This document shows positions 36,772-45,566 of a stretch of DNA of 64,000 nt, piece by piece. Under the pieces are notes generated by a model, which saw only the letters and a list, made by a program, of their open reading frames with translations, did not search any database and had not been told where the DNA came from. A program made the position numbers and the translations under genes. Within the stretch, counting starts at the first letter, position 1. Each line of letters opens with the position of its first letter. The stretch lies in NCBI RefSeq assembly GCF_946184425.1, contig NZ_CAMHFP010000005.1, positions 1 to 64,000 of the forward strand, written 5' to 3'. This DNA is from an uncultured Methanobrevibacter sp. (GTDB lineage Archaea > Methanobacteriota > Methanobacteria > Methanobacteriales > Methanobacteriaceae).

Positions 36772-37764
36772 CTATAAAGTAACGCCCATTTCTAGTTGTT
36801 CAGTTAATTCCTTGTACCTATTACGGATAGTCACTTCAGTCACACCTGCAATATCCGCAACATCTCTTTGGGTTTTTCTCTCACCAAGCAAGACAGATGC
36901 AATATATAATGCAGCCGCAGCAACTCCTGTAGGGCCTCTTCCTGAAGTCAAACCTTTTTCCATAGCCTTTTCAATGATTTCAATAGCTTTGGATTGTGCT
37001 TCACCAGAAAGACCTAATTCAGATGCAAATCTTGGAACATAATCAACAGGAGAAGTAGGTGGTAATTTAATATTCAATTCACGAGTTAAGAATCTGTAAG
37101 TTCGACCAACCTCTTTTTTAGTTACTCTTGAAACTTCTGCTATTTCATCTAATGTACGAGGCACATTACAACGACGACATGCAGCATACAATGAAGCGGC
37201 CACTACACCCTCGATACTTCTTCCTCGAATTAATTTATTATCTACTGCACTTCTGTAAACAACTGATGCTGCCTCCCTTACACTTCTTGGAAGACCTAAT
37301 CTTGAAGAATCACGATCAAGTTCACTTAATGCGAATGCTAAATTTCTTTCAGTTGCACCAGAAATTCTGATTTTCCTTTGCCATTTTCTTAACCTATACC
37401 ATTGAGCACGGTTTCTAGCAGGAATATCACGACCGTAGATATCTTTGTTTCTCCAATCAATCATAGTACTTAAACCTTTATCGTGAATAGTGTAGGTAAT
37501 TGGAGCTCCAACTCTAGTACGTTTATCTCTTTGCTCATGATCGAACGCTCTCCATTCCGGACCCATGTCCACAAGGTTTTCATCAATAACCAAACCGCAA
37601 CGAGCACAAACTACTTCTGCTCTTTCATAATCCCCAATCAATTCTTCAGAACCACATTCAGGACAAACAGTCTGTTTATTATCATCAAAAACTTTTTCTT
37701 GTTGAGGTTCTCTTCTTACTCCCCTACTTCTTCTACTTGGAGTTTGTGTTACTTCTTGTGTCGT
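36772..37764 (-). CDS. tfb: transcription initiation factor TFB
   Basis: TFB binds the BRE and TATA-bound TBP and recruits RNA polymerase. From residue 40 on it shows the zinc ribbon (CPECGSEEL then CARCGLVID), the B-reader/linker ([21 protein letters not shown]) and two cyclin-like repeats with [22 protein letters not shown] and a carboxyl helix-turn-helix [20 protein letters not shown]. The start is a puzzle. The frame is open back to a TAA at about 37783-37785 but contains no ATG, GTG or TTG before the TTG at 37641, and starting there would remove the first Cys pair of the zinc ribbon. AAAGGAGG points to an ACG at 37764, giving about 330 residues; I use that as the provisional start. The ATG beside the ribosome binding site is in the gar1 frame. 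Overlaps gar1 by 16 bases. Confidence 0.9.
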   Translation of the reverse strand, partial: TTQEVTQTPSRRSRGVRREPQQEKVFDDNKQTVCPECGSEELIGDYERAEVVCARCGLVIDENLVDMGPEWRAFDHEQRDKRTRVGAPITYTIHDKGLSTMIDWRNKDIYGRDIPARNRAQWYRLRKWQRKIRISGATERNLAFALSELDRDSSRLGLPRSVREAASVVYRSAVDNKLIRGRSIEGVVAASLYAACRRCNVPRTLDEIAEVSRVTKKEVGRTYRFLTRELNIKLPPTSPVDYVPRFASELGLSGEAQSKAIEIIEKAMEKGLTSGRGPTGVAAAALYIASVLLGERKTQRDVADIAGVTEVTIRNRYKELTEQLEMGVTL

Positions 37765-38036
37765 GCTTTCATCCTCCTTTTTTTAGATTTTTTGGATTTT
37801 GGTTTAGATACAAATAGTTTTTCACCACAATTTTTTGCAATACGATCTCTATCTGCTGATTTAAATAAACGAATAGAAACGTATGGTTGTTTTGTTGGTC
37901 CAAAAACATAACTAACCTTCCCAATTTTGTTTTTATTACTGTCAAAAACAATACCACCTGGTGACGGTGTTTTAGAAGATCTAGCTATCAGTTTACCAGA
38001 ATTTGCAATATGCAAACTATTTCCTAAGAATTTCAT
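37749..38036 (-). CDS. gar1: H/ACA RNA-protein complex component Gar1
   Basis: The 95-residue protein is archaeal Gar1, a subunit of the H/ACA guide-RNA pseudouridylation complex with Cbf5, Nop10 and L7Ae; it helps substrate release. The six-stranded barrel is visible in [18 protein letters not shown], then [18 protein letters not shown], and a Lys/Arg-rich tail ends the protein. It has its own promoter (a TATA-like run upstream near 38085-38100) and is followed without a gap by tfb, a conserved gene pair in euryarchaea. Its last codons run through the ribosome binding site used by tfb. Confidence 0.92.
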   Translation of the reverse strand: MKFLGNSLHIANSGKLIARSSKTPSPGGIVFDSNKNKIGKVSYVFGPTKQPYVSIRLFKSADRDRIAKNCGEKLFVSKPKSKKSKKRRMKARHKK

Positions 38037-38153
38037 ATAATCAATCTTAAAATCAAATCTGTATCGTTTTTATATTATAAAAAAAGTAGTATATAAATAT
38101 ATCGGTAATATTTATATACATAATAGAGTTTATATTTAAATGTTTTTCTATTT

Positions 38154-38891
38154 TTATTTAAGTCCAGTAATCTGTGCTAAAGTCATGCCACTATCCAACT
38201 TATCAACAATGACTGACTCTGCCAATTTCACTTCAAGAGCTGAAATCATTACTCTGCTGAACAATTTCTTAGGGATGACAATAATTCCAGTTTCATCTCC
38301 AAAGAAGAAATCACCAGGACAAATATTATTGTCTTCAATTTCGATTGGTTGATTTAAAGTTCCCAACCCTAGAGCCAAACCAGCATTAGGAACAAAATTA
38401 GATGCGAAGATTGGATAATCCATATATAATAGAGCATCCAAATCGCGAACAGATCCATAGATCACAGTTGCTTTGATTCCATTATTTTTTGCAGAGGTGG
38501 AAGCTAATTCACCCCATATTGCCTTTTCATCATCATCAACTTTAAAAAATAAAATATCCCCATCGTCTGCAGCATCAATAGCCAAAGCTGAAGTTCCCCA
38601 ATCATCACTGGTTGTCTCAACAGTGAAAATACTTCCCCAAACTTTCAAATTATTAATTGGTTTAATGGATTTGATTGTACCTGAACGATGTGAAATGCCC
38701 TTATAGGCATCTGAAATTTGACAAGCAGATATATTTTCAAGTAAAGAGACAAGATTAATATATTTTTCATAATTGTTTCCATTAAATTTTAAATCATCAA
38801 TAGTTACATTTTCTAAATTAATATCTTCAACATTAACTCTTTTATCTAAATTTTTATTCTTATTTAAAATATCTTTTGGAGTTACAGACAT
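38154..38891 (-). CDS. RraA-like family protein
   Basis: The 245-residue protein belongs to the RraA/dimethylmenaquinone-methyltransferase-like fold (PF03737), which includes HMG/CHA aldolases and the RNase E inhibitor of bacteria. GTSALAIDAADDGDILFFKVDD, IYGSVRDLDALLYMDYPIFA and PGDFFFGDETGIIVIPKKL are the family blocks; the Arg-Asp in GSVRDLD and the DETG region would hold the metal/pyruvate site in aldolase members. There is an additional amino-terminal region of about 45 residues. Methanogens have no RNase E or menaquinone, so the annotations sometimes transferred to such genes are not meaningful; an aldolase-type or hexulose-phosphate-related reaction is possible. Confidence 0.8.
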   Translation of the reverse strand: MSVTPKDILNKNKNLDKRVNVEDINLENVTIDDLKFNGNNYEKYINLVSLLENISACQISDAYKGISHRSGTIKSIKPINNLKVWGSIFTVETTSDDWGTSALAIDAADDGDILFFKVDDDEKAIWGELASTSAKNNGIKATVIYGSVRDLDALLYMDYPIFASNFVPNAGLALGLGTLNQPIEIEDNNICPGDFFFGDETGIIVIPKKLFSRVMISALEVKLAESVIVDKLDSGMTLAQITGLK

Positions 38892-39341
38892 TACCTCACC
38901 ATTTTTCTTTTATATATATATTTAATATTATATGTACAATGTTAAAATATTTTTTCAATATAACAGATTTTATATATTAGTTTTATCAAAATTAATACAT
39001 GTAGTATTAGAAAAAATACTTAAATTTATTATATGCTCATAGAGCTCATTTACATTAATCATTTATTATAATTATTATTAATTAATTCACAGACAGGAGA
39101 AAAATCAAATATTAAGGAATCAAAGATTGGCGAGTTTTATAAAGTTCAAATTAAATCATATGGAATGAATTAATAAACCCTTAATAGTGTGACACTCCGA
39201 ATGTATTGGCTCTTTTTTTAGTGTATAATAGGTAAAAATATGTTTATCGTATAATTTATGCAAGTTTATTGCCTAAAAATAATTAAATTTTTAGTTATTA
39301 CATAAATTATCCCGATTAAATTAAGCTTAGGAGGCTTAAAG
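38892..39341. other. divergent intergenic region upstream of dnaG with a short frame and hairpins
   Basis: A 33-codon open stretch (39072-39173) lies on the plus strand; its last 20 codons, from an ATT at 39111, read KESKIGEFYKVQIKSYGMN after the first, and AGGAG lies at 39095-39099. It ends just before a small hairpin plus T tract (about 39196-39224, ending CTCTTTTTTT) that could terminate a short transcript. Closer to dnaG, nested inverted repeats occur (outer arms 39251-39260 and 39301-39310, inner arms 39273-39280 and 39287-39294). The short frame may be a gene remnant or a leader peptide. Confidence 0.4.
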
Positions 39342-40583
39342 ATGGGAAAAGGTGAAGAATTAACTACAACAAAATATTTAATTCATGCACAAATTACTGC
39401 TAATGGTATTGTTGAAAAACCAGATGTCGTTGGTGCAGTGTTTGGGCAAACTGAAGGTTTACTTAGTAACGATTTAGATTTAAGAGAACTTCAAAGAACT
39501 GGAAGAATTGGAAGAATACAAGTAAATATTCATTCCAACAGCGGAAGAGCAAAAGGTGAAATCGTTATTCCATCCAGTTTAGATCGAGTTGAGACAGCCA
39601 TTCTCGCTGCATCTCTTGAAACAATTAATCGTGTTGGACCTTGTGAAGCTGAAATTCAAACTTTAAAAGTTGAAGATGTTAGAGCTGTAAAAAGAGAACA
39701 AGTCGTAAACCGTGCTAAAGAAATTTACAAAAACATGGTTGAAAGCGTTGGTCCTGCCAGCATGAAAATGATTGAAGAAGTAAGAGAAGCAATGAGAGTT
39801 CATGAAATTTCCGAATATGGAGATGATCGCTTACCTGCTGGTCCTAGCATCCACACATCAGATGCAATAATTGTAGTGGAAGGACGTAGCGATGTTTTAA
39901 ACTTACTCAAGTATGGAATTAAAAACACCGTTGCTGTTGAAGGAGTTAGTGTTCCTCAATCAATTGGTGAATTAAGTAAAAAAAGAACCACCACTGCATT
40001 TGTTGATGGAGATAGAGGTGGAGAATTAATCTTAAAAGAACTCTTACAAATTGGAGATGTTGATTACATTACCCGTGCTCCTAAAGGAAAAGAAGTTGAA
40101 GACTTGGAAAAAGATGAAGTTTTAGTCGCACTTAGGGATAAAGTCCCAACAGCACAATTTTTAGCTACACACAACATCCTAAATGAATCTAACAGTTCCA
40201 ACAAAAAAGACAATCATAAAAGATACCAAAATAAACATTCCAGAAAACAAAAATTCACCCCACGTGAAGAAGTTGTTGAAGAGCCAGTTGTCGAAGATGA
40301 TGAAGTTAGCCTAATGAAAGATATGCTAAAAGAATTTGAAGGAACCGGCAGTGGAGCAATATTGGATGAAGCATTAAATATGACTAAAGAAGTTGAAGTG
40401 GAAAATATTTACGAAGAAATTAAATCCATTGAAGGAACTGCAGACAGTGTCATATTTGATGGTGTAATCAGTCAAAGATTAGTGGATGTGGCTTCTCAAA
40501 AAGGAATTAAAAGACTAGTTGCATTCAAATCCATGAATATAGTTAAAAAACCACATGATGTGAAATTAATAACTATAGACTAA
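39342..40583 (+). CDS. dnaG: archaeal DnaG-like primase
   Basis: This is archaeal DnaG, 413 residues, which has primase activity and is also found with the exosome. An amino-terminal domain (1-165, GKGEELTTTKYLIHAQITANG) is followed by the TOPRIM domain: VVEGRSDVLNLLKYG with the catalytic glutamate and FVDGDRGGELILKELL with the DxD-type aspartates. An acidic Lys/Glu-rich linker (about 280-320) and a carboxyl domain ending VKLITID follow. TTAGGAGGCTTAAAG is a strong ribosome binding site. It appears monocistronic, with a hairpin downstream. Confidence 0.95.
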   Translation: MGKGEELTTTKYLIHAQITANGIVEKPDVVGAVFGQTEGLLSNDLDLRELQRTGRIGRIQVNIHSNSGRAKGEIVIPSSLDRVETAILAASLETINRVGPCEAEIQTLKVEDVRAVKREQVVNRAKEIYKNMVESVGPASMKMIEEVREAMRVHEISEYGDDRLPAGPSIHTSDAIIVVEGRSDVLNLLKYGIKNTVAVEGVSVPQSIGELSKKRTTTAFVDGDRGGELILKELLQIGDVDYITRAPKGKEVEDLEKDEVLVALRDKVPTAQFLATHNILNESNSSNKKDNHKRYQNKHSRKQKFTPREEVVEEPVVEDDEVSLMKDMLKEFEGTGSGAILDEALNMTKEVEVENIYEEIKSIEGTADSVIFDGVISQRLVDVASQKGIKRLVAFKSMNIVKKPHDVKLITID

Positions 40584-40598
40584 TTAAATTCAAAAAAA

Positions 40599-40632
40599 GG
40601 AAATGGAATTTCTATTTCCTCAATTTCTTATT
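40599..40632 (+). terminator. terminator after dnaG
   Basis: GGAAAT (40599-40604) pairs with ATTTCC (40614-40619), followed by a T-rich tract. Confidence 0.5.
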
Positions 40633-40806
40633 TTTTAAAAATCTTCTTAAAAATTTTACAAACAGCAATTATGCAATTCTTTTTATATATTTCAGAAAAA
40701 AATAAACTGAAAAATAGTTTTAATTTGTTAAAACATCATAATTGCACAAATAATATATAATATAACTAACAGATTAATTATAGAATATGGAAATTGGAGG
40801 ATGAAA

Positions 40807-41415
40807 ATGAATATCAATATTGATAATTACTATCGTACTAGAAAAAATGTTTTCGAAAGAATTGAAGATGCTAGTACCGCAACTAAAATTCTCATGTCAT
40901 TAATGATGGCATGTTTCACAGGGATAATGGCTCAAATTATTATACCTCTCCCATGGACTCCAGTTCCTATAACTGCACAAACTTTCGCGGTTTTAAGTTC
41001 TGGTTTACTATTAGGTAGAAAATATGGATGTTTAAGCCAAATTTTATATGTTATTTTAGGTATTGCATTTATTCCTTGGTTTGGAGGAATGACTGGAGGT
41101 ATTGAAACATTTTTAGGATCAACCGGAGGATTCTTTATCGGATTTATAATTGCATCCTATTTCATTGGAGCAATTAGAGACAAATATGCACATGCACGTA
41201 ACTTTGGAAAAATGACACTGGTTATTGGTGTAGCAAACTTTGTATGTATTTATATTCCTGGTCTTGCAGGTCTTGCATTATGGTCTGCTAATTCAGGAGC
41301 TCCTTTAGGAATTGTTGATTTATTAATGATGGGTCTTATACCATTTATTGCTGGAGATATTGTTAAAATTTTAGCAGCAGCTTCAGTATCAAAAATATTC
41401 TTACCAAAAGACTAA
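40807..41415 (+). CDS. bioY: biotin transporter BioY (ECF S component)
   Basis: BioY is the biotin-binding membrane component of an energy-coupling-factor transporter. The 202-residue protein has six helices and the family features PLPWTPVPITAQTFAVLSSG, GRKYGCLSQILYVILG and GFIIASYFIGAIRD. No ATPase or EcfT gene is nearby, so it probably uses a shared module elsewhere or works alone. The second ATG (40807) is six bases after GGAGG; the first (40801) directly abuts it and is rejected. A hairpin terminator overlaps the end. Confidence 0.93.
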   Translation: MNINIDNYYRTRKNVFERIEDASTATKILMSLMMACFTGIMAQIIIPLPWTPVPITAQTFAVLSSGLLLGRKYGCLSQILYVILGIAFIPWFGGMTGGIETFLGSTGGFFIGFIIASYFIGAIRDKYAHARNFGKMTLVIGVANFVCIYIPGLAGLALWSANSGAPLGIVDLLMMGLIPFIAGDIVKILAAASVSKIFLPKD

Positions 41416-41443
41416 AAAAGGTTTTAAACCTTTTCTTTTTTTA
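41416..41443 (+). terminator. terminator after bioY
   Basis: AAAAGGTTT-T-AAACCTTTT (41416-41434) forms a nine-base-pair stem, followed by CTTTTTTTA. It starts immediately after the bioY stop. Confidence 0.75.
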
Positions 41444-41457
41444 TTTATTTAGATATT

Positions 41458-41844
41458 ATGAAACTTGTTTTAAGAGGACATCACTTATTATGTCTTCAAG
41501 GTTTTCAAGGTTATGGTTATGATGAAAATTTTGTCAAAAATATGACAGAAATTAACCAGACCAGAACATCTGAAAATACTTCCATTTCACTGACAGATTC
41601 TCCAGATGATATTTGTAAATCCTGTCCTAATTTAAAAAATAATTTATGTCAGAATGCCACACAAAATAAAATCATAGTATCAATGGATAACGAAGTACTA
41701 TCAAAATTAAACCCTGAAATGGAATATGAAAGTGTAGAGTTATTTGAAAAAGTTCAAAATATATTTAATTCGAAAGAAAGCGTGAATAAGATATGTGATA
41801 ATTGCATGTGGCATGACAAATGTTTATTTTATCAGAAACTTTGA
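41458..41844 (+). CDS. DUF1284 cysteine-rich protein
   Basis: The 128-residue protein begins KLVLRGHHLLCLQGFQGYGY, the hallmark of DUF1284. Conserved cysteines are in CKSCPNLKNNLC and CDNCMWHDKC, which suggests an iron-sulfur or zinc site. Its role is unknown. The gene starts 24 bp after the bioY terminator hairpin with no strong ribosome binding site, and is followed by tRNA-Gln. Confidence 0.85.
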   Translation: MKLVLRGHHLLCLQGFQGYGYDENFVKNMTEINQTRTSENTSISLTDSPDDICKSCPNLKNNLCQNATQNKIIVSMDNEVLSKLNPEMEYESVELFEKVQNIFNSKESVNKICDNCMWHDKCLFYQKL

Positions 41845-41904
41845 ACCGATACTTTTAAATACTACATAATAAATATATATTAAATGTTGTAATACAACAA
41901 ATAT

Positions 41905-41976
41905 AGTCCCGTAGGGTAGTGGTAATCCTTCTAGGCTTTGGACCCGGAGACGGCGGTTCGACTCCGCTCGGGACTA
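41905..41976 (+). tRNA. tRNA-Gln (anticodon TTG)
   Basis: The acceptor arms AGTCCCG and CGGGACT pair completely, with A as discriminator base. The T arm is GGCGG-TTCGACT-CCGCT, the D arm has GGGT/ATCC, and the anticodon loop is CTTTGGA, which reads TTG. The anticodon stem CTAGG/CCCGG contains one A-C mismatch and a T-G pair. No CCA is encoded and there is no intron. A TATA-like ATATATATTA lies about 30 bp upstream. Confidence 0.93.
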
Positions 41977-42006
41977 TTTTAATTAACTATTTTTTACTGA
42001 TATTTT

Positions 42007-43191
42007 ATGGAAAAGCTATTACTTATTGGAATTGATACAAGAAGTATGCTTAATAGTGCATTAAAATTAGATTATGATATTTATTCTACAAGCTATTTTT
42101 CAACATCAGACACACCCGCAATTAAAAACCAAAAAATCATTCTAAACGAGGAAGACGGACTTAGCTGCGGTGTTTTCGAAGAAGAATTTAACAGCGAAAA
42201 ACTTATAGAAATTTCAAAGGATTACATTGATGAAGTTGACTACATCATACCGATTTCAGGAATTTCGCCAACAGAGTTTTCAAGAAAGGATCAAAAAAAG
42301 ATTTTAGGAAATACAAATGTTAAACACATTGAAAACAAATACAAATTTTATCAAAAAATTAAATATGAATTTAAAACTCCTAAGACTTTTTATATAAGTG
42401 ATGTAGATGAAGCTTATGAAATAAATAATAATCATCCGGAGAGTCAATTTATTTTAAAACCCGTGCAAGGAAGTGGCGGGTATGATATCAACATATTAAA
42501 TAATAATGAAGATATTCAATTTAATAAAGGAGATTTCATTCTTCAAGAATATGTTCATGGAATCAATTTAAGTTCATCTGTTCTATCAACAAAAAATGAT
42601 GCAAAAACTATAATGAATTCAAGATTACTGACTATTCATGACTTTGAAAAAAACAATAGTTTCATATATGTGGGAAACATTTTGCCATTAACCGAAAAAT
42701 CAATAATGTCCAATATTAATGATATCGATAAAATTAACAATCTTATGATGGAAACATCAGAAAAATTATCTCATAAATTTAATTTAATCGGATCAAATGG
42801 TGTGGATTATATTCTTAATGAAACTGGATTATATGTAATTGAAATTAACTCCAGACTTCAAGGAACATTTGAGTGCATTGAAAAGTCACTTGGAATAAAC
42901 ATGCTGGATGCACATATAAAAGCATGCATGGGAGAAATTGTTGAAATTCCTAAACCTAAATATTACTCCTATAAGAAAATCATATATTCACCAACACGAA
43001 TGAAATACGAAAAAATAGACTTGAACAATATTTTTGACTTGCCCCATATAGGATCAATTACCGAAAAATCAGAACCGTTACTAACAATTATTGATAAAGA
43101 TAAAAATTTTGAAAAATTATATGAAAAAGTTGAAATAGCCAGTAAAAAAGTAAATGATGCAGCTATAAGATACCAACAAGGTATAGAATAA
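42007..43191 (+). CDS. ATP-grasp family ligase (COG2232-like)
   Basis: The 394-residue protein has an amino-terminal Rossmann-like part (1-105) and an ATP-grasp domain (about 115-310): FILKPVQGSGGYDI is the glycine-rich ATP loop, FILQEYVHGI follows, and GSNGVDYILNETGLYVIEINSRLQG carries the metal-binding Glu and Asn. This is the type of archaeal carboligases related to biotin carboxylase and PurK; substrates are mostly unknown, though some relatives add amino acids to cofactors. The carboxyl 80 residues are a small beta-rich domain. It follows tRNA-Gln by 30 bp. Its last 29 bases overlap a small antisense gene. Confidence 0.8.
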   Translation: MEKLLLIGIDTRSMLNSALKLDYDIYSTSYFSTSDTPAIKNQKIILNEEDGLSCGVFEEEFNSEKLIEISKDYIDEVDYIIPISGISPTEFSRKDQKKILGNTNVKHIENKYKFYQKIKYEFKTPKTFYISDVDEAYEINNNHPESQFILKPVQGSGGYDINILNNNEDIQFNKGDFILQEYVHGINLSSSVLSTKNDAKTIMNSRLLTIHDFEKNNSFIYVGNILPLTEKSIMSNINDIDKINNLMMETSEKLSHKFNLIGSNGVDYILNETGLYVIEINSRLQGTFECIEKSLGINMLDAHIKACMGEIVEIPKPKYYSYKKIIYSPTRMKYEKIDLNNIFDLPHIGSITEKSEPLLTIIDKDKNFEKLYEKVEIASKKVNDAAIRYQQGIE

Positions 43192-43312
43192 ACAATATCA
43201 ACCCAATTGTTATCATAAATGTAGTTATAATCATCCCATGAGTTATCCAAACAAATAATTTCGCCTTATTATCAGGGTCTTTCATAAATTGGTCAATTGG
43301 ATTTCTTTTCAT
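43163..43312 (-). CDS. 49-residue single-helix membrane protein
   Basis: This short frame, starting MKRNPIDQFMKDPDNKAKL, reads as a basic/acidic cytoplasmic start followed by one or two hydrophobic stretches (LFVWITHGMIITTF and MITIGLILFILYLVGIL), with a stop at 43163. The composition and abrupt end are those of a genuine small membrane subunit rather than chance. It is on the same strand as the ATP synthase operon, 146 bp downstream of atpD, and its end overlaps the convergent ATP-grasp gene by 29 bases. No strong ribosome binding site is seen. I do not recognise the family. Confidence 0.65.
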   Translation of the reverse strand: MKRNPIDQFMKDPDNKAKLFVWITHGMIITTFMITIGLILFILYLVGIL

Positions 43313-43458
43313 TTTAAACACACTTTCTTGAAATTTCTAGTAAAAAAAAATTTTACAATAACTAACTTAAATTTAAATTTTTAAAAAATAAACACATTTT
43401 AAATCATTAATTTAAAAAATAATAAAAAATAAAGAAAATGAGAAGTATTAAGAAAAAT

Positions 43459-44145
43459 TTAAGCTTCTGCATTTTCAGCTGCTTCAGCTGCAGCAGCTGC
43501 CTTTTCATTTTTCTCAATAGTGGACCTAATCATTTTCAATCTTACGAAGTTTTCCCTTTCCATTTCTTGGAGTCTCATATCAATATACTTTTCAGTATTT
43601 TGGAATCTTGGAATCATAATATGTTCCAAAGCATTTACTCTACGTTTAGTAGCTTCGATTTCTTCAGCGAGTAAGAAAATTGTTTTTTCTACTTCACCCA
43701 GTTCGATTAAGTACTTTACAGATTCCTCGAATTTTTTAGCAGCTTCGTCTAATTGAATAGTAGTATCAGAAAATCCATAACCCCTATCAATAATGGATCT
43801 TTCACCCATTTTGACATCAGTGACCGGTACTGATACACCCATAACACTTCTTGAAGTAATTTCAACATCAATAGATTCTTTTACAGATAAAGCAGCTTTT
43901 CTAACTGCTAAATCTCCCATTGCAATTTGAGCTTCAAGTAAAGCATCATTAGCTTCTTTTAAACTTTTTTCTGCGTTTTCACGAATACCTTTGACACGAT
44001 CCAAGATATCAAAAAACTCTTTAATTAAAGCGTCCCTTTTCTCTTTAAGTAAACCATGCCCTTTAACAGCAAGTTTAGTCCTATTTTTAAGAGATAATAA
44101 TTCCATACGAGTTGGATTAATTCCATCTATAATATCTTGTGCCAT
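43459..44145 (-). CDS. atpD: A1Ao ATP synthase subunit D
   Basis: Subunit D is the central-stalk coiled coil that turns inside the A3B3 hexamer. The 228 residues start with the conserved [22 protein letters not shown]. Two long helices flank a short globular part, and the second ([21 protein letters not shown]) is diagnostic. The tail is alanine/glutamate-rich ([14 protein letters not shown]). It is the last recognised gene of the operon H-I-K-E-C-F-A-B-D, 27 bp after atpB, with GGTGATTAA before its ATG. Confidence 0.95.
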   Translation of the reverse strand: MAQDIIDGINPTRMELLSLKNRTKLAVKGHGLLKEKRDALIKEFFDILDRVKGIRENAEKSLKEANDALLEAQIAMGDLAVRKAALSVKESIDVEITSRSVMGVSVPVTDVKMGERSIIDRGYGFSDTTIQLDEAAKKFEESVKYLIELGEVEKTIFLLAEEIEATKRRVNALEHIMIPRFQNTEKYIDMRLQEMERENFVRLKMIRSTIEKNEKAAAAAEAAENAEA

Positions 44146-44172
44146 TTAATCACCTACATTACTGTAATGAGA

Positions 44173-45564
44173 TTAGTCATCTTTTGGAAGGTATTGTTCA
44201 ATAAATTCTTCTTTAACCCTTTTAAGTTCAGATTTAGGTAAGATTTTGAGTAAACTCCAACCAAGATCTAAAGTTTCAAAGATAGTTCTGTCTTCATCTT
44301 TACTTTGGGTAATGAATTGGTCTTCAAATGCTTGAGCAAATTCTAAGAATTTTTGATCCCTTTCAGTAAGTGCTTCTTCCCCTACAACCGCAACGAGGTC
44401 TCTTAATTCACGACCTTCTGCATATGCAGAATAAAGTTGGTCAGATACACCACTGTGATCATCCCTAGTTTTTTCTCCACCAATACCACCACTCATCAAA
44501 CGAGAAAGTGAAGGAAGTACGTCTACAGGAGGGTAAATACCTTTCCTTGAAATTTCCCTACTTAATACAATTTGTCCTTCGGTAATATAACCGGTTAAGT
44601 CAGGAATTGGGTGAGTAATATCGTCTTGAGGCATAACTAAGATAGGCATCTGAGTAATTGAACCTTCTTTACCGTCAATACGTCCTGCTCTTTCATAGAT
44701 ACCAGCAAGGTCAGTGTACATGTAACCAGGATAACCTCTTCTTCCAGGTACTTCTTCCCTTGCTGCAGAAATTTCCCTTAAAGCTTCACAGTAGTTGGTC
44801 ATATCTGTTAAGATAACCAATACTTGCATACCTAAGGTAAATGCGTAATATTCAGCAGTAGTCAAAGCCATTTTTGGAGTTAAAATCCTTTCAATAGCAG
44901 GGTCATCTGCTAAGTTCATGAATACTGTTAATTTTTCTAAAGCACCAGTACGTTCAAAGTCTCTCATAAAGAAGTTAGCTTCTTCGTTGGTAATACCCAT
45001 TGCAGCAAAAATTACTGCGAACTCATCGTCAGCACCTAATACTTTAGCTTGTCTTGCAATTTGTACAGCCAAATCGTTGTGAGGTAAACCAGATCCTGAG
45101 AAAATAGGAAGTTTTTGTCCTCTTACTAATGTGTTCATTCCGTCAATGGTAGAGATACCAGTTTGAATAAATTCTTCAGGGAATTCACGAGAAGCAGGGT
45201 TCATTGGTGCTCCGTTAATATCTAATTCTTCATCAGGTATGATTTCTGGTCCACCATCAATAGGTTTACCGATACCGTTGAAGATACGGCCCATCATGTC
45301 CCTGGACACACCGATTTTAGCAGTTTGACCAGTAAATCTGGTTTTAGTATCTTTAGTGTTTAAATCGTTAGTTCCTTCAAAAACTTGAATAACAGCAACA
45401 TCTTTAGTTACTTCTAGAACTTGTCCACTTCTTTTTTCACCAGTAGGTGTTTCAATATCTACAATTTCATTGTAACCAACGCCTTCTACTCCTTCAACAA
45501 CCATCAAAGGACCTGAGACTTCAGATACAGTAGTATATTCTCTAGTTTTAATATTTGTATTCAT
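44173..45564 (-). CDS. atpB: A1Ao ATP synthase subunit B
   Basis: This is the non-catalytic nucleotide-binding subunit, 463 residues, alternating with A in the A3B3 head. It lacks a Walker A lysine, having [19 protein letters not shown] in its place, as expected. The [17 protein letters not shown] barrel, [19 protein letters not shown] and the [16 protein letters not shown] segments are family landmarks. GAGG is six bases before the ATG. It starts within a few bases of the atpA stop. Confidence 0.97.
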   Translation of the reverse strand: MNTNIKTREYTTVSEVSGPLMVVEGVEGVGYNEIVDIETPTGEKRSGQVLEVTKDVAVIQVFEGTNDLNTKDTKTRFTGQTAKIGVSRDMMGRIFNGIGKPIDGGPEIIPDEELDINGAPMNPASREFPEEFIQTGISTIDGMNTLVRGQKLPIFSGSGLPHNDLAVQIARQAKVLGADDEFAVIFAAMGITNEEANFFMRDFERTGALEKLTVFMNLADDPAIERILTPKMALTTAEYYAFTLGMQVLVILTDMTNYCEALREISAAREEVPGRRGYPGYMYTDLAGIYERAGRIDGKEGSITQMPILVMPQDDITHPIPDLTGYITEGQIVLSREISRKGIYPPVDVLPSLSRLMSGGIGGEKTRDDHSGVSDQLYSAYAEGRELRDLVAVVGEEALTERDQKFLEFAQAFEDQFITQSKDEDRTIFETLDLGWSLLKILPKSELKRVKEEFIEQYLPKDD

Positions 45565-45566
45565 TT

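Noticed and set aside
38154-38891. Naming the RraA-like gene an RNase E inhibitor or menaquinone methyltransferase
   Set aside because: Both names come from bacterial annotation history; methanogens lack the partners, and the fold supports only a general RraA/aldolase-like call.
43345-43364. GTAAAA...TTTTAC sequence near 43340 as a third copy of the tfrB/hdrA palindrome
   Set aside because: The arms are separated by extra A residues, so it is not the same symmetrical 16-mer, and no relevant gene is nearby.
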